Part shown: in pieces, positions 1 to 13,900 of the stretch | How positions within the stretch are numbered: position 1 is the stretch's first letter | Layout: each line of letters starts with the position of its first letter | Origin: Castellaniella defragrans | GTDB taxonomy: Bacteria > Pseudomonadota > Gammaproteobacteria > Burkholderiales > Burkholderiaceae_B | Length of the DNA stretch: 64,000 nt | Direction of reading: 5' to 3' | Assembly: GCF_014203015.1 (NCBI RefSeq) | Contig: NZ_JACHIB010000011.1 | Span: forward strand, 62,001 to 126,000 | Program-made: the position numbers and the translations under genes | Notes under the pieces: generated by a model | Told to the model about the DNA's origin: nothing | What the model saw: the letters and a program-made list of their open reading frames with translations, nothing else | Databases searched by the model: none

Positions 1-372
1 CAGGCCGATCTCGGCCGTCAGCGACGTGCCGGCCCGCCCGGCGAACAGCAGCGCCGTGACCACCGGCCCCAGTTCGCGCGTCAGCGACAGGGCCACCAGC
101 AGGCCCAGGGCTTCTTCCGAGCCGTAGCGGTTCAGCGTGTAGTAGCCCTGCAGGCCGAGCACGAAGCCCACGAACAGGCCCGAGACGCCGATGATCAGCA
201 GGGAATGGTTGCCGATGAAATGGACCTGCTGGGCGGTCAGGCGCGGGCGGCGCAGCACCACGCCGCTGCGCGCCAGGATGGCCGCGAACAGGCGGGCGAA
301 GGCGCCCAGGCCGGTGATCATGGTCATGAAGCCATGCCCCAGCGCGGCGATGCGGCTTGCGAGAACGCTCAT
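1..372 (-). CDS. mlaE: MlaE phospholipid ABC permease, 3' part cut by window edge
   Basis: Inner-membrane permease of the Mla system, which moves phospholipids between outer and inner membranes to keep the outer leaflet lipid-asymmetric. Only the first 124 residues are in the window; the gene runs off the left edge. The visible part begins MSVLASRIAALGHG and contains hydrophobic stretches and a conserved segment (SLTRELGPVVTALLFAGRAG) typical of the MlaE/YrbE family. The ATG overlaps the stop codon of the upstream ATPase gene by 4 bases (ATGA), so the two are translationally coupled. Family assignment is from recognised motifs and gene order; function is inferred from the family. Confidence 0.9.
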   Translation of the reverse strand, partial: MSVLASRIAALGHGFMTMITGLGAFARLFAAILARSGVVLRRPRLTAQQVHFIGNHSLLIIGVSGLFVGFVLGLQGYYTLNRYGSEEALGLLVALSLTRELGPVVTALLFAGRAGTSLTAEIGL

Positions 373-1190
373 GAACCCCTCCGGGCGGCGAACCAGCGTT
401 CAAAGGCCGGCGTCAGGGGATAGTGGAAGCCGATCGGGCCGTCGGGCCGGCCTTCCAGGAACTGCTGCAGGTATTCGTCCTGCGAGGCCGACAGTTCCGC
501 CGGCGTGCCCTGGGCGATCAGCCGGCCCTGGCCGATGAGGTAGACCCGGTCCACGATCGCGAAGGATTTGGCGACGTCGTGCGTGATCAGGATCGAGGCG
601 CAGTCGAGCTGGTCCGTCAGGCTGCGGATCAGCTGCGCCGTGATCCCCAGGGAAATCGGATCCAGCCCGGCGAAGGGCTCGTCGTAGAGGATGAGTTCGG
701 GTTCCAGCACGATGGCGCGCGCCAGGGCCACGCGCCGCGCCATGCCGCCGGAGATTTCCGAGATCCGCAGATGCGCGGCGTGCCGCAGGCCGACGGCCTG
801 GAGCTTGTCCAGCACCCGTTCCAGGATCTGCTGCTCGGAGATGCGGGTGTGCTCGCGCAGCGGGAAGGCCACGTTCTCGAAGACGTTCAGGTCGGTGAAC
901 AGGGCGCCGCTCTGGAACAGCACGCCCATGCGCTGGCGCACGGCGCGCAGCGGCTCGCCTTCCAGGCTGGCCATGTCCTGGCCGAACACGCGGATCCGCC
1001 CGGCCTGCGCCCGCAGCTGGCCGGTCATGGCCCGCAGCAGCGTGGTCTTGCCCGAGCCCGAGCCGCCCATCATGGCCACCACCTGGCCCCGCATGGCCCG
1101 CAGGTCGATGCCGCGCAGCACGGTGAACTCGCCGTAGCCGAGCGAGACGTCATCGAAGGTGACAAGGGGATCGGAGGGGGTGTCGGTCAT
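369..1190 (-). CDS. mlaF: MlaF phospholipid transport ATP-binding protein
   Basis: ATPase of the Mla retrograde phospholipid transport complex, cytoplasmic face of the inner membrane. The 273-residue protein shows Walker A (GGSGSGKTT, around residue 40), an ABC signature (SEISGGMARRVALARA), Walker B (LILYDEPFAGLD) and the H-loop (LITHD). The SGGM variant of the signature and the EPFAGLDPISLG segment are characteristic of MlaF/Ttg2A. I chose the ATG at 1190 (MTDTPSDP) rather than the longer open frame upstream, because the family begins shortly before the first beta strand. It is followed directly by mlaE with a 4-base overlap; upstream is a 165-bp gap to the end of gltD, with no clear promoter seen. 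Confidence 0.93.
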   Translation of the reverse strand: MTDTPSDPLVTFDDVSLGYGEFTVLRGIDLRAMRGQVVAMMGGSGSGKTTLLRAMTGQLRAQAGRIRVFGQDMASLEGEPLRAVRQRMGVLFQSGALFTDLNVFENVAFPLREHTRISEQQILERVLDKLQAVGLRHAAHLRISEISGGMARRVALARAIVLEPELILYDEPFAGLDPISLGITAQLIRSLTDQLDCASILITHDVAKSFAIVDRVYLIGQGRLIAQGTPAELSASQDEYLQQFLEGRPDGPIGFHYPLTPAFERWFAARRGS

Positions 1191-1355
1191 GGGAAGGGGC
1201 GGACGCCTGTCTGTCGTATGGATTGTACCCGGCTTGCCGCCGCGCACATCTCCCGGCGTCCCGGCAGGTTCGTCCGTCCCTCCGCAAGTCCGTCACGGCA
1301 CGCCCGCGCCCCGCGGGTCCGCCCTTCGCGGGTCCGTCCCGGCGGGGGCGGCGCC

Positions 1356-2819
1356 TCAACGCGGCAGGACCGACGCCCCCATCAGGTACTCGTCTACCGA
1401 GCGCGCGCACTGCCGCCCTTCGCGGATCGCCCACACCACCAGCGACTGCCCGCGCCGCATGTCCCCGGCGGCGAACACCTTCGCCCGGGAGCTGCAGTAG
1501 TCGTCCGTGTTCGCCCGCGCATTGCCGCGCCCGTCCGCGTCCACCCCGAACGCGTCCAGCACCGAGCGCACCGGCGACACGAAGCCCATCGCCAGCAGCA
1601 CCAGGTCGGCCTGGATCTCGAAGCGCGAATCCTTCACCTCGCGCATCTTCATCTGGCCCGTGGCCTTGTCCTTCAGCCACTCCAGGCGCGTCGCGACCAG
1701 CTTTTCCACCTTGCCGCCCTTGCCCTCGAAGGCCTGGGTGCCCACCGCCCAGTCGCGCTGGCAGCCTTCCTCGTGCGAGGACGAGGTGCGCAGGCGGATC
1801 GGCCAGTAGGGCCAGGTCAGCAGCTTGTCCTCTTCCTCCGGCGGGCGGAACATCAGCTCGAATTGCGTCACCGAGGCCGCGCCCTGGCGGTTGCTCGTCC
1901 CCACGCAGTCCGACCCCGTGTCACCGCCGCCGATCACCACCACGTGCTTGCCCTTGGCATTGATCGGCTTGGCGATGCGGTCGCCGTGGTTGATCTTGTT
2001 CTGCTGGCGCAGGAAATCCATGGCGAAATGCACGCCGCGCAGCTCGCGGCCCGGCACCGGCAGGTCGCGCGGCTGCTCCGAGCCGCCCGCCAGCACCACC
2101 GCGTCGTGCTGCGCCAGCAGTTCCTCGGGCGTCACTACCGTCAGGCCGTCTTCCGCGTGTTCCGGGCGGCCCACGTAGGTCGAGGGAAGGAACTCCACCC
2201 CTTCGGCCTCCATCTGCGCCAGGCGCCGGTCGATGTGCGACTTTTCCAGCTTGAAGTCCGGGATCCCGTAGCGCAGCAGCCCGCCGATGCGGTTGCTCTT
2301 TTCATAGACCGACACGCTGTGCCCGGCGCGCGCCAGCTGCTGCGCGCAGGCCAGGCCGGCCGGCCCCGAGCCCACGATGGCGACGCGCTTGCCGGTCTTG
2401 CGGGCGGGCGGCTGCGGCACCACCCAGCCTTCCTGCCAGCCGCGTTCGATGATGGTGTGCTCGATCGACTTGATGCCGACCGCCGTGTCGTTCAGGTTCA
2501 GCGTACAGGCCGCCTCGCAGGGCGCGGGGCAGATGCGGCCGGTGAACTCCGGGAAGTTGTTGGTCGACAGCAGCACGTCGAGCGCGCGCTTCCAGTCCTG
2601 GCGGTAGACCAGGTCGTTCCAGTCCGGAATGATGTTGTTGACCGGGCAGCCGTGGGTGCAGAACGGCACTCCGCAGTCCATGCAGCGCGCGCCCTGGATG
2701 CGGGCCTGCTCCTCGGTCAGCGGCGAGACGAATTCCTTCCAGTGGCGCAGGCGGGATTCCGGTGCCTCGTAGGCCGGCTTGACCCGCGCGAATTCCATGA
2801 AACCAGTGATTTTTCCCAT
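1356..2819 (-). CDS. gltD: Glutamate synthase small (beta) subunit
   Basis: NADPH-oxidising small subunit of glutamate synthase (GOGAT), which passes electrons to GltB for making two glutamates from glutamine and 2-oxoglutarate. The 487-residue protein has N-terminal Cys clusters for Fe-S binding ([13 protein letters not shown]), an FAD-binding dinucleotide fold ([16 protein letters not shown]) and a second NADPH fold ([13 protein letters not shown]). Length matches the family (about 470-490). The start is the ATG at 2819 ([10 protein letters not shown]). It lies 14 bases downstream of gltB on the same strand, so gltB-gltD form one transcription unit. Confidence 0.97.
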   Translation of the reverse strand: MGKITGFMEFARVKPAYEAPESRLRHWKEFVSPLTEEQARIQGARCMDCGVPFCTHGCPVNNIIPDWNDLVYRQDWKRALDVLLSTNNFPEFTGRICPAPCEAACTLNLNDTAVGIKSIEHTIIERGWQEGWVVPQPPARKTGKRVAIVGSGPAGLACAQQLARAGHSVSVYEKSNRIGGLLRYGIPDFKLEKSHIDRRLAQMEAEGVEFLPSTYVGRPEHAEDGLTVVTPEELLAQHDAVVLAGGSEQPRDLPVPGRELRGVHFAMDFLRQQNKINHGDRIAKPINAKGKHVVVIGGGDTGSDCVGTSNRQGAASVTQFELMFRPPEEEDKLLTWPYWPIRLRTSSSHEEGCQRDWAVGTQAFEGKGGKVEKLVATRLEWLKDKATGQMKMREVKDSRFEIQADLVLLAMGFVSPVRSVLDAFGVDADGRGNARANTDDYCSSRAKVFAAGDMRRGQSLVVWAIREGRQCARSVDEYLMGASVLPR

Positions 2820-2833
2820 GATGCGATGTTCCT

Positions 2834-7573
<4,740 letters not shown>

Positions 7574-7672
7574 GGCAGGACTCGCGAGGCGGAATACGGA
7601 CGCCGTTCCGAACGGCGGAAGGAGGAAATTACCGCCCCAAGTCCTTGGTGACAATAGGATTTTTTGTTGATG

Positions 7673-7738
7673 TGTCCCTATTTATGAATAGGGCTCATTG
7701 GATGCCTAATATATAGGGACATATCAAATCACATGAAA
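7673..7738 (-). promoter_or_regulatory. Probable gltB promoter with inverted-repeat operator
   Basis: An AT-rich island in the 319-bp gap between gltB and entB. On the minus strand a -35-like TTTCAT (plus-strand 7733-7738) and a -10-like TATATA (7710-7715) are spaced by 17 bases. TGTCCCTAT at 7673-7681 is the exact inverted partner of ATAGGGACA at 7713-7721, and a third half site, AATAGGG (7687-7693), pairs with CCCTATT (7676-7682). The outer repeat overlaps the -10, so a repressor or regulator could occlude it. The regulator is unknown; no regulator gene is adjacent. Confidence 0.55.
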
Positions 7739-7830
7739 TATAGACATTGTCCTCGACAGCTGTTTTTCAGCTTCAGGGAAAATCCCGATGGAAAGGCCGA
7801 GGATTTTTTTGCCGTCGGGCCGCCCCCTTG

Positions 7831-7875
7831 GGGGATGAGACCGGACACAGGCCAGTCCCGGCGGACTGGCCTGTG
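7831..7875. repeat. 45-bp palindromic element, copy A (downstream of entB)
   Basis: A 13-bp perfect inverted repeat (CACAGGCCAGTCC, loop CGGC, then its complement) preceded by GGGGATGAGACCGGA. The same 45-bp element, with compensatory changes in the stem, occurs at 41530-41574 directly at the end of pgi. Compensated stem differences and a conserved leader argue for a dispersed repetitive palindrome rather than chance. It sits just past the entB stop codon and could also slow or end transcription, but no T-run follows on the minus strand. Confidence 0.75.
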
Positions 7876-7892
7876 CCTGGCGAATTGCGGTT

Positions 7893-8549
7893 TTACCTGT
7901 CCCGCGGCGCGCCCTGCGCCAGGGCGTCGAGGATCTGGTCCAGGGTCAGGCTCACGCCGCAGCGGCGCGCGACGTGGGTGACGGCCATCTGGTGGTCTTC
8001 CGCGCTGAAGTCGGCGCAGGCGTCGATTGCCAGGAACGGCTGGACGTCCTGCATGAAGGCTTCCAGCGCGGTGGCCAGGCAGCCGATGTGGGCGTAGACG
8101 CCGGTGATGATGAGCTGGTCGCGGCCCAGCGCGCGCAGGCGGTCCCGCAGGTCGGAGCGCTGGAAGGCGCTGTAGCGCCACTTGGTCAGCACGGTGTCCC
8201 CCGGGCGCGGGCTCAGGGCCGCGACGATGCGCGCGCCCGCCTGGTGTTCCGGCGCGGTCAGGCCCGGCCCCCAGAAGTCGTTCAGCAGCGCGCGGTCGGC
8301 CTCGGGCTGCACCGGCGGCTGGGCGGTGTAGAACACCGGGATGCCGAGGTCGCGGCAGCGGTCGCGCAGGTGGACGATGGCGGTGATCAGGTCGGGGATC
8401 GGCGCCTGCGTCACGTCGTACTTGCTCAGGAAATAGTCCTGCATGTCGTGGATCAGCAGGGCGGCGCGGCGCGCCTCGGGGCGCCAGTCCACGCGGTTGC
8501 GCACGGGGGCGCGGGGCATGGCGTAGGAAGGCAGGGAGGGGATGGTCAT
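7893..8549 (-). CDS. entB: Isochorismatase (EntB N-domain only, no carrier domain)
   Basis: Hydrolyses isochorismate to 2,3-dihydro-2,3-dihydroxybenzoate plus pyruvate in catecholate siderophore synthesis. The 218-residue protein has the isochorismatase motifs: the catalytic Asp in LLIHDMQDYF, the Lys in LTKWRYSAF, and GVYAHIGC, where a Gly/His pair replaces the Cys of other cysteine-hydrolase-fold members, as in EntB. Classical EntB is about 285 residues with a C-terminal aryl carrier domain. Here the protein ends after the hydrolase domain and the carrier is a separate gene at 14982-15224. It is the last gene of the leftward biosynthetic operon, 19 bases after entC. Role is by family; the split is seen directly. 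Confidence 0.92.
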   Translation of the reverse strand: MTIPSLPSYAMPRAPVRNRVDWRPEARRAALLIHDMQDYFLSKYDVTQAPIPDLITAIVHLRDRCRDLGIPVFYTAQPPVQPEADRALLNDFWGPGLTAPEHQAGARIVAALSPRPGDTVLTKWRYSAFQRSDLRDRLRALGRDQLIITGVYAHIGCLATALEAFMQDVQPFLAIDACADFSAEDHQMAVTHVARRCGVSLTLDQILDALAQGAPRDR

Positions 8550-8568
8550 GAAGCCAAGCTCGGGGAGT

Positions 8569-9768
8569 TCAAAGGAGCCCCAGTGCGTCCAGGACGGTGC
8601 GCAGCTTGTTGCCGGTTTCGAGATATTCGAGTTCGGGGACCGAGCCGGGGACGATGCCCGCGCCGGCCGACAGGGTGAGCCGGCGCCCGCTGGCATGGGC
8701 GCAGCGGATGGCGACCGCCCAGGCGCCGTCGCCGGCGGCGTCGCACCAGCCGACGGCGCCGGCGAAGTAGCCGCGCTCGAAGGGTTCCAGCGCGGCGATG
8801 GCGCGCCGGGCGTCCGCCGTGGGCAGGCCGCAGACGGCCGGGGTGGGATGCAGGGCGATGGCCAGGTCCAGGGCGCTGATGGCGGGATCGGCCAGTTCGC
8901 CTTCGATCGGGGTGCCCAGGTGCCAGAGCCGCGCGGTCGAGGTCAGGCCCGGCTGCGCGGGCACGTCCAGCGTGCGGCACAGCGGCCGCAGCGCGGCCTC
9001 GATGGCCTCGACCACGACGGCGTGCTCCAGCCGGTCCTTGGGCGAGTCCAGCAGCGCCCGGGCGATGCGGGCGTCCTCGGCGGCGTCGGGATGGCGCGCG
9101 GCCGTGCCCGCCAGGGGATGTACGCGCACCCGGCGGCCGTCCCGGCGCACCAGCAGTTCCGGGCTGGCGCCGAGGAAATAATCCTGCCCGTTCTCCGACA
9201 CGGGCAGCGCGTAGGTGTGGCCGTGCGGGCTGGCCCGCCACAGCCGCGCCAGGACCTCGGGCAGGTCCAGGGGCCGGTCCAGTTCCAGCTCCAGGGTGCG
9301 GGACAGCACCAGCTTGCGCAGGCCGTCGCCCCGGCCCAGGCGTTCCAGCGCCGCGCGCACGCCGCGCTCGTAGCCGGCCTGGTCGGGGTGTTCGCGGCGC
9401 CCGCGGATGGCGCCGCGCCGCGCGGCCGGCGGCCCGTCCGGCGCGGCGATGCGCCGCAGCGTCCGCGGCACGCGCAGCCGGGCCGGCGCCGGGCCGGCCG
9501 GATCGTAAGGCAGCAGGCCCAGCAGCAGGGGACGCGCGCCGTCCTCGGCGGCGTCCGGCGCGGGCGCACCCGCCGCGGCGCGCAGTTCGGCCGCCTGCGC
9601 GAGCAGGCGGGCGCCGCAGCCGGCCACGTCCTCGCGCGGGGCGGCCTGCAGCAGGCAGCCGCGGGCGAAAAACCCCCGGTCGTGCGTGGTGAACAGGCTG
9701 TCGCCCGGCCGGAAGCCGGCCAGGGCGCCGGTGCGCGGATCGGCGGGCGTGCGGGCGAGCATGTCCAT
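8569..9768 (-). CDS. entC: Isochorismate synthase
   Basis: Converts chorismate to isochorismate, the first committed step towards DHB. The 399-residue protein belongs to the chorismate-binding (anthranilate synthase component I / MenF / EntC) family. It carries KLVLSRTLEL, the HPLAGTAARHPD segment, KDRLEHAVVVEAIEAAL, HPTPAVCGLP and the C-terminal SAGAGIVPGSVPELEYLETGNK, all diagnostic of DhbC/EntC. Length matches the family. It follows the beta-propeller lipoprotein gene by 10 bases and precedes entB by 19 bases, in the same operon. A pyruvate lyase fusion or neighbour that would divert isochorismate to salicylate is not seen. Confidence 0.93.
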   Translation of the reverse strand: MDMLARTPADPRTGALAGFRPGDSLFTTHDRGFFARGCLLQAAPREDVAGCGARLLAQAAELRAAAGAPAPDAAEDGARPLLLGLLPYDPAGPAPARLRVPRTLRRIAAPDGPPAARRGAIRGRREHPDQAGYERGVRAALERLGRGDGLRKLVLSRTLELELDRPLDLPEVLARLWRASPHGHTYALPVSENGQDYFLGASPELLVRRDGRRVRVHPLAGTAARHPDAAEDARIARALLDSPKDRLEHAVVVEAIEAALRPLCRTLDVPAQPGLTSTARLWHLGTPIEGELADPAISALDLAIALHPTPAVCGLPTADARRAIAALEPFERGYFAGAVGWCDAAGDGAWAVAIRCAHASGRRLTLSAGAGIVPGSVPELEYLETGNKLRTVLDALGLL

Positions 9769-9778
9769 GATCCGCGGC

Positions 9779-10903
9779 TCAGCGGCGGGCTTCGATGCGC
9801 ACGAGGCGATCGCCGCGCGGGTCGTCCTTGCTCTTCTTCACCGTCACCCAGGCGGTGCCCTGCGGGTCCAGCGCGATGTGGTTCGGCGCGGAGCCGGTGT
9901 TCACCTGGGCCTGGATGGTGCCGTGCTCGTCCACGACGGTGACGGTGCCCGCGCCGCGGTTGGCGACGTAGGCCAGGCGGTGGACCGGATCGAAGGCGAC
10001 GTTCAGGGCGCCGGAGCCGGTCGCCAGGTGCTGCAGGACCCGGCCGTCGCGGGCGTCCAGCACCGTCAGGTCGCCGGATTTCTGGGCCGCCACGTAGATG
10101 CGCTGCGTCTGGCTGTCGACCGCGATGCCCGAGGCGCCCTGGACGCCGGGCACGGCGTAGCGCGCGGCCTGGCGGCCCGTGGCCGTGTCGATGGCGAAGA
10201 CCTCGGCCGTGTTCAGGCTGACGGCGTACAGGCGCTGGTGCCCGGCGTCCAGCGCCAGGCTCATGGGCTTGGGCGCTTCGCCGGCGCCGGTGAGCGTGAT
10301 GCCCGGCAGCGGCTGCAGCGTGGCGCTGTCGAACACGTGGATCAGGTTGGAGGCGGGCGAGGAGACGTAGGCGCGGTGGTGCGCGTCGTCGACCAGCACG
10401 TCGCGCGCGTGCGGCGTGGCGTCGTCGGGGAACTGCTTGACCAGGGACAGGTCCGCCTGCCGGTAGACGGCGACCGAGCCGCTGCGGGTGTTCGTGGTCC
10501 AGATCTGGCTGCGGACGTCGTCCACCGTCAGGCCGTAGACGGCCTGCACCTGGCCGTCCGTGCGGCCGTCCTGCAGGGCGGGGACGACGGAGGCGACCAC
10601 GCGCAGGCTGACCGGATCGATGGCGAGCAGGCGCGATTCCTTCACCGGCGGGCGGCCGACGGCCGAGGTCGCATACAGCCGCTGGGTGCGCGCGCTGTAG
10701 GCGCTCTGGTAGACGCCCGGGGGCAGGTCGGCCGACCGGGCCGTGACGGACCAGGTCGGCACGGCCGCCGAGGGAACCATCGCGGCATGCGGCGCGGCCG
10801 GACCGGTGGCCGCGCAGCCGGCGGCCAGGGCCAGCGCGGTGCCGGCGAGCAGGACGCGGACGCCGCGCCGCAGCGCCGGGTGGGAGAAGGGGGACGGGTT
10901 CAT
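9779..10903 (-). CDS. YncE-like beta-propeller lipoprotein in siderophore operon
   Basis: A 374-residue predicted lipoprotein: a signal peptide with lipobox (ALALAAGC, Cys around residue 29), then repeated YVTN/YncE-type beta-propeller blades (for example RLYATSAVG, QRLYAVSLN, QRIYVAAQKSG, RLAYVANRGAG). It probably acts in the periplasm or on a membrane inner leaflet. It lies between the NRPS gene and entC, 10 bases before entC, so it is co-transcribed with siderophore synthesis genes. E. coli YncE is an iron-limitation-linked periplasmic propeller beside the TonB receptor gene yncD, which supports an iron role, but its molecular function is not settled. A paralogue is encoded at 27307-28449. 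Catalytic activity cannot be predicted. Confidence 0.8.
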   Translation of the reverse strand: MNPSPFSHPALRRGVRVLLAGTALALAAGCAATGPAAPHAAMVPSAAVPTWSVTARSADLPPGVYQSAYSARTQRLYATSAVGRPPVKESRLLAIDPVSLRVVASVVPALQDGRTDGQVQAVYGLTVDDVRSQIWTTNTRSGSVAVYRQADLSLVKQFPDDATPHARDVLVDDAHHRAYVSSPASNLIHVFDSATLQPLPGITLTGAGEAPKPMSLALDAGHQRLYAVSLNTAEVFAIDTATGRQAARYAVPGVQGASGIAVDSQTQRIYVAAQKSGDLTVLDARDGRVLQHLATGSGALNVAFDPVHRLAYVANRGAGTVTVVDEHGTIQAQVNTGSAPNHIALDPQGTAWVTVKKSKDDPRGDRLVRIEARR

Positions 10904-10944
10904 GCGGGTTCCTCGTGCGATCGAAAGGGGCGGAAATGGAAGAT

Positions 10945-13900
10945 TCAGGCGGTTGCGCCGACCGGCGCCCCCTGGTCGGCCGTGCGCAGGCACGCATCCA
11001 GGAGGGGGGCGATGACGGCCGTCGCGGCGGCGCCCGGCAGCCCGGCGTGGGTGCTGTCCACCGCATGGCGGATCAGCGTGCCGACGTGCGGCTCCCACAT
11101 GCGCGGGTCCAGGCCCGAATCGGCGTGGTCCAGCGCGGCCTGGAAGTGCAGCGCCGCGCCCTCGTAGCGCGCGTGCCGATGGCGGCGCACCAGGCGGTTG
11201 GTGTGGCCGACGGTCTCGAAGACCGCGTCCAGCCGCGCGTCGGACAGCGCGCCCAGCGGGTGGCCCTGGGCGCGCAGGAAATCGACGACGCCGCGCCGGC
11301 TCAGGCGCTCCGGCGACAGGGCGTGCGGATCGGCGCCGGCGATGTGCAGCAGCGCCTTGTACAGGTCCTCGGGGGCGGGCTCCGGGCGCTCGCGCCAGGC
11401 TTCGCAGGGGTAGGCGTCCAGCAGGGCGACGACCCCGACGGCCTGGCCGCGCGCCTGCAGTTCGACGGCCACGGCCTGCGCCAGGATGCCGCCCACGGAC
11501 CAGCCCGCGAGGTGGTAGGGGCCTTCGGCCTGGAGCGACAGCACGCGCTCGGCGTAGGTGCGCGCCAGGGCGGCCAGGCTGTCGGCGGGCGGCTGGCCGT
11601 CCAGCGCCAGGGCGGGCGCCTGCAGGCCGTGCACCGTGCGCGGCGCGGGCAGGGCGCGGGCCAGGGCGCCGTAGCACCAGGACAGGCCGCCGGCCGGATG
11701 GATGCAGAACAGCGCCGGGCGGCCCGCGGCCTCGCGCAGGGTGACGACGGGGCCGAAGCCGGCCTGCGCGGCGCCCGCCGCGCGTCCGGCCGCGTCGTCC
11801 AGGTGGGCGGCCAGGCGCGCCACCGTGGGGTACTGGAAGACCGTGCCCAGCGACAGGTCGTGGCCGTCGCGCAGCGCCAGGGCCAGGCGCGCCGCCAGCA
11901 GCGAATGTCCGCCCAGCGCGAAGAAGTCGTCGTCCGCGCCCGGCAGTCCGGGCAGCGCCAGCACGGCGCGGAAGGCCTCGGCCACCCGGCGCTCGGTGGC
12001 GGTGCGCGGCGGCCGCGCCGCGCCCTGGCCCGACCGTTCGGGGACGGGCAGCGCCTTGCGGTCGAGCTTGCCGTTGGCCGTGACCGGCAGCGCCGCCAGC
12101 GGCACCCAGGCGGCCGGCACCATGTAGTCCGGCAGGCGATCGGCCATGTGGGCGGCCAGGGCGTCGCGGTCGAAGGCGCGGCCGGCCTCGGGCACCACGT
12201 AGGCCGCCAGCAGCGTCTGGCCGGGCCGGTCCTCGCGCGCCAGGACGGCCGCCTGGGCGACGTCCGGGTGGGCGGCCAGCACGGCCTCGATCTCGCCCAG
12301 TTCGATGCGCTGGCCGCGCAGCTTGACCTGATGGTCCAGGCGCCCCAGGTAGACCACGGCGCCGTCCTCGCGCCGCGTGGCCAGGTCGCCGGTGGCGTAC
12401 AGCCGGTCGTCGGGCAGGCCGGGCGGGGCCGGGACGAAGCGTTCGGCCGTCAGGTCGGGCCGTCCCAGGTAGCCGGTCGCCAGCTGGCGGCCGCCCAGGT
12501 ACAGCTGGCCGGGCGTGCCGGGCGGCACGGGCCGCAGGCGCTCGTCCAGCACGTGCAGCCGGGTGTTCCAGACCGGCCAGCCGATCGGGATGGGCTGGCT
12601 GTCGTCCTGGGCGCCGGCCGGCCAGTAGGACACGTCCACGGCGGCCTCGGTCGGGCCGTACAGATTGTGCAGCTCCGCCCGGATGGTGCGGTGGAAGCGG
12701 TCGCGCAGGGCGGCGGGCAGGGCCTCGCCGCTGCAGAACACCAGGCGGGCCTGCAGGCCCCGGGCGGCGGGCTCGTCCAGCACGGCCGCCAGCATGGACG
12801 GCACGAAATGCAGCACGGTGATGCGCCGTTCGCGCACCAGGCGGCACAGCCAGGCCGGGTCGCGGTGCGCGTCGGGCGGGGCGGCCACCAGGCAGGCGCC
12901 GCTCAGGAAGGGCAGGAACAGCTCCCAGACGGATACGTCGAAGGTCGCCGGGGTCTTCTGCAGGATGCGGTCGTCCGGCCCGATGGCGTAGTGCGCGCGC
13001 ATCCATTCCAGCCGGTTGACGATGGCCGCGTGGGGCACGATCACGCCCTTGGGCGCGCCGGTGGAGCCGGAGGTGTAGATGACGTAGGCCGGGTCCTCGG
13101 GGCCGGCGGCCGGGCCTTCGTCCGTGTCGCGGCCGGCGGCGGGCCCGGGATCGGCCGGGGCGTCCGCTGCGCCCGGGCCGTCCGGCTCGTCGGCCGCGCC
13201 CAGCGCCTCCGCCGCCAGCGGCCGGGTGTCCAGCCCCGCGCACAGCGCGGCGGGGCCGATCAGGACGCGCGCGCGGGCGTCGTCCAGGATGCCGCGCAGG
13301 CGCGCGGCCGGCTGGCGCGGGTCCAGCGGCAGATAGGCCGCGCCGCTGCGCAGGATCGCCAGCAGGCACAGCACGCGCCGCGCCGAGCGCGGCAGGGCCA
13401 CGGCCGTCAGCACGCCCGGGCCGGCGCCCAGGGCGCGCAGGCGGCGCGCGGCGCGCGCCGTCCAGGCGTCGATGTCGGCGTAGGTCCAGCTGCCGGCGTC
13501 GTCCTCCAGGCCGACGCGGCCGGGCTCGGCGCGCAGCCGTTCGTGGATGCGCGACCAGAGCGTGCCGGCGGGCACCGGGTGGGCGGTGCGGTTGGGAGCC
13601 AGCGCCCAGCGCTCGTGCTCGTCCGCCGTCAGGGTGGGCACGTCCGCCAGGCGGGGCGCGGCCAGGGCGGCTTCGAGGAAGGCCGTCAGGCGCCTCAGGT
13701 GGGCCCGGACCTGCTCCGGGGCGTACAGCTTGGGATTGGCCTCGATCTCGATGCGCAGGCCGCCGCCGTCGGGCGCCGCCCGGAATCCGAGGGTCAGGTC
13801 CTCGACCGGCCCGGTGCACAGCACGGCTTGCGCGGCATCCAGGCCGGCGGCCGCGTAGGGTGCGTCGAAGGGCAGGACGTTCAGGATCGGGCCGTGCAGG

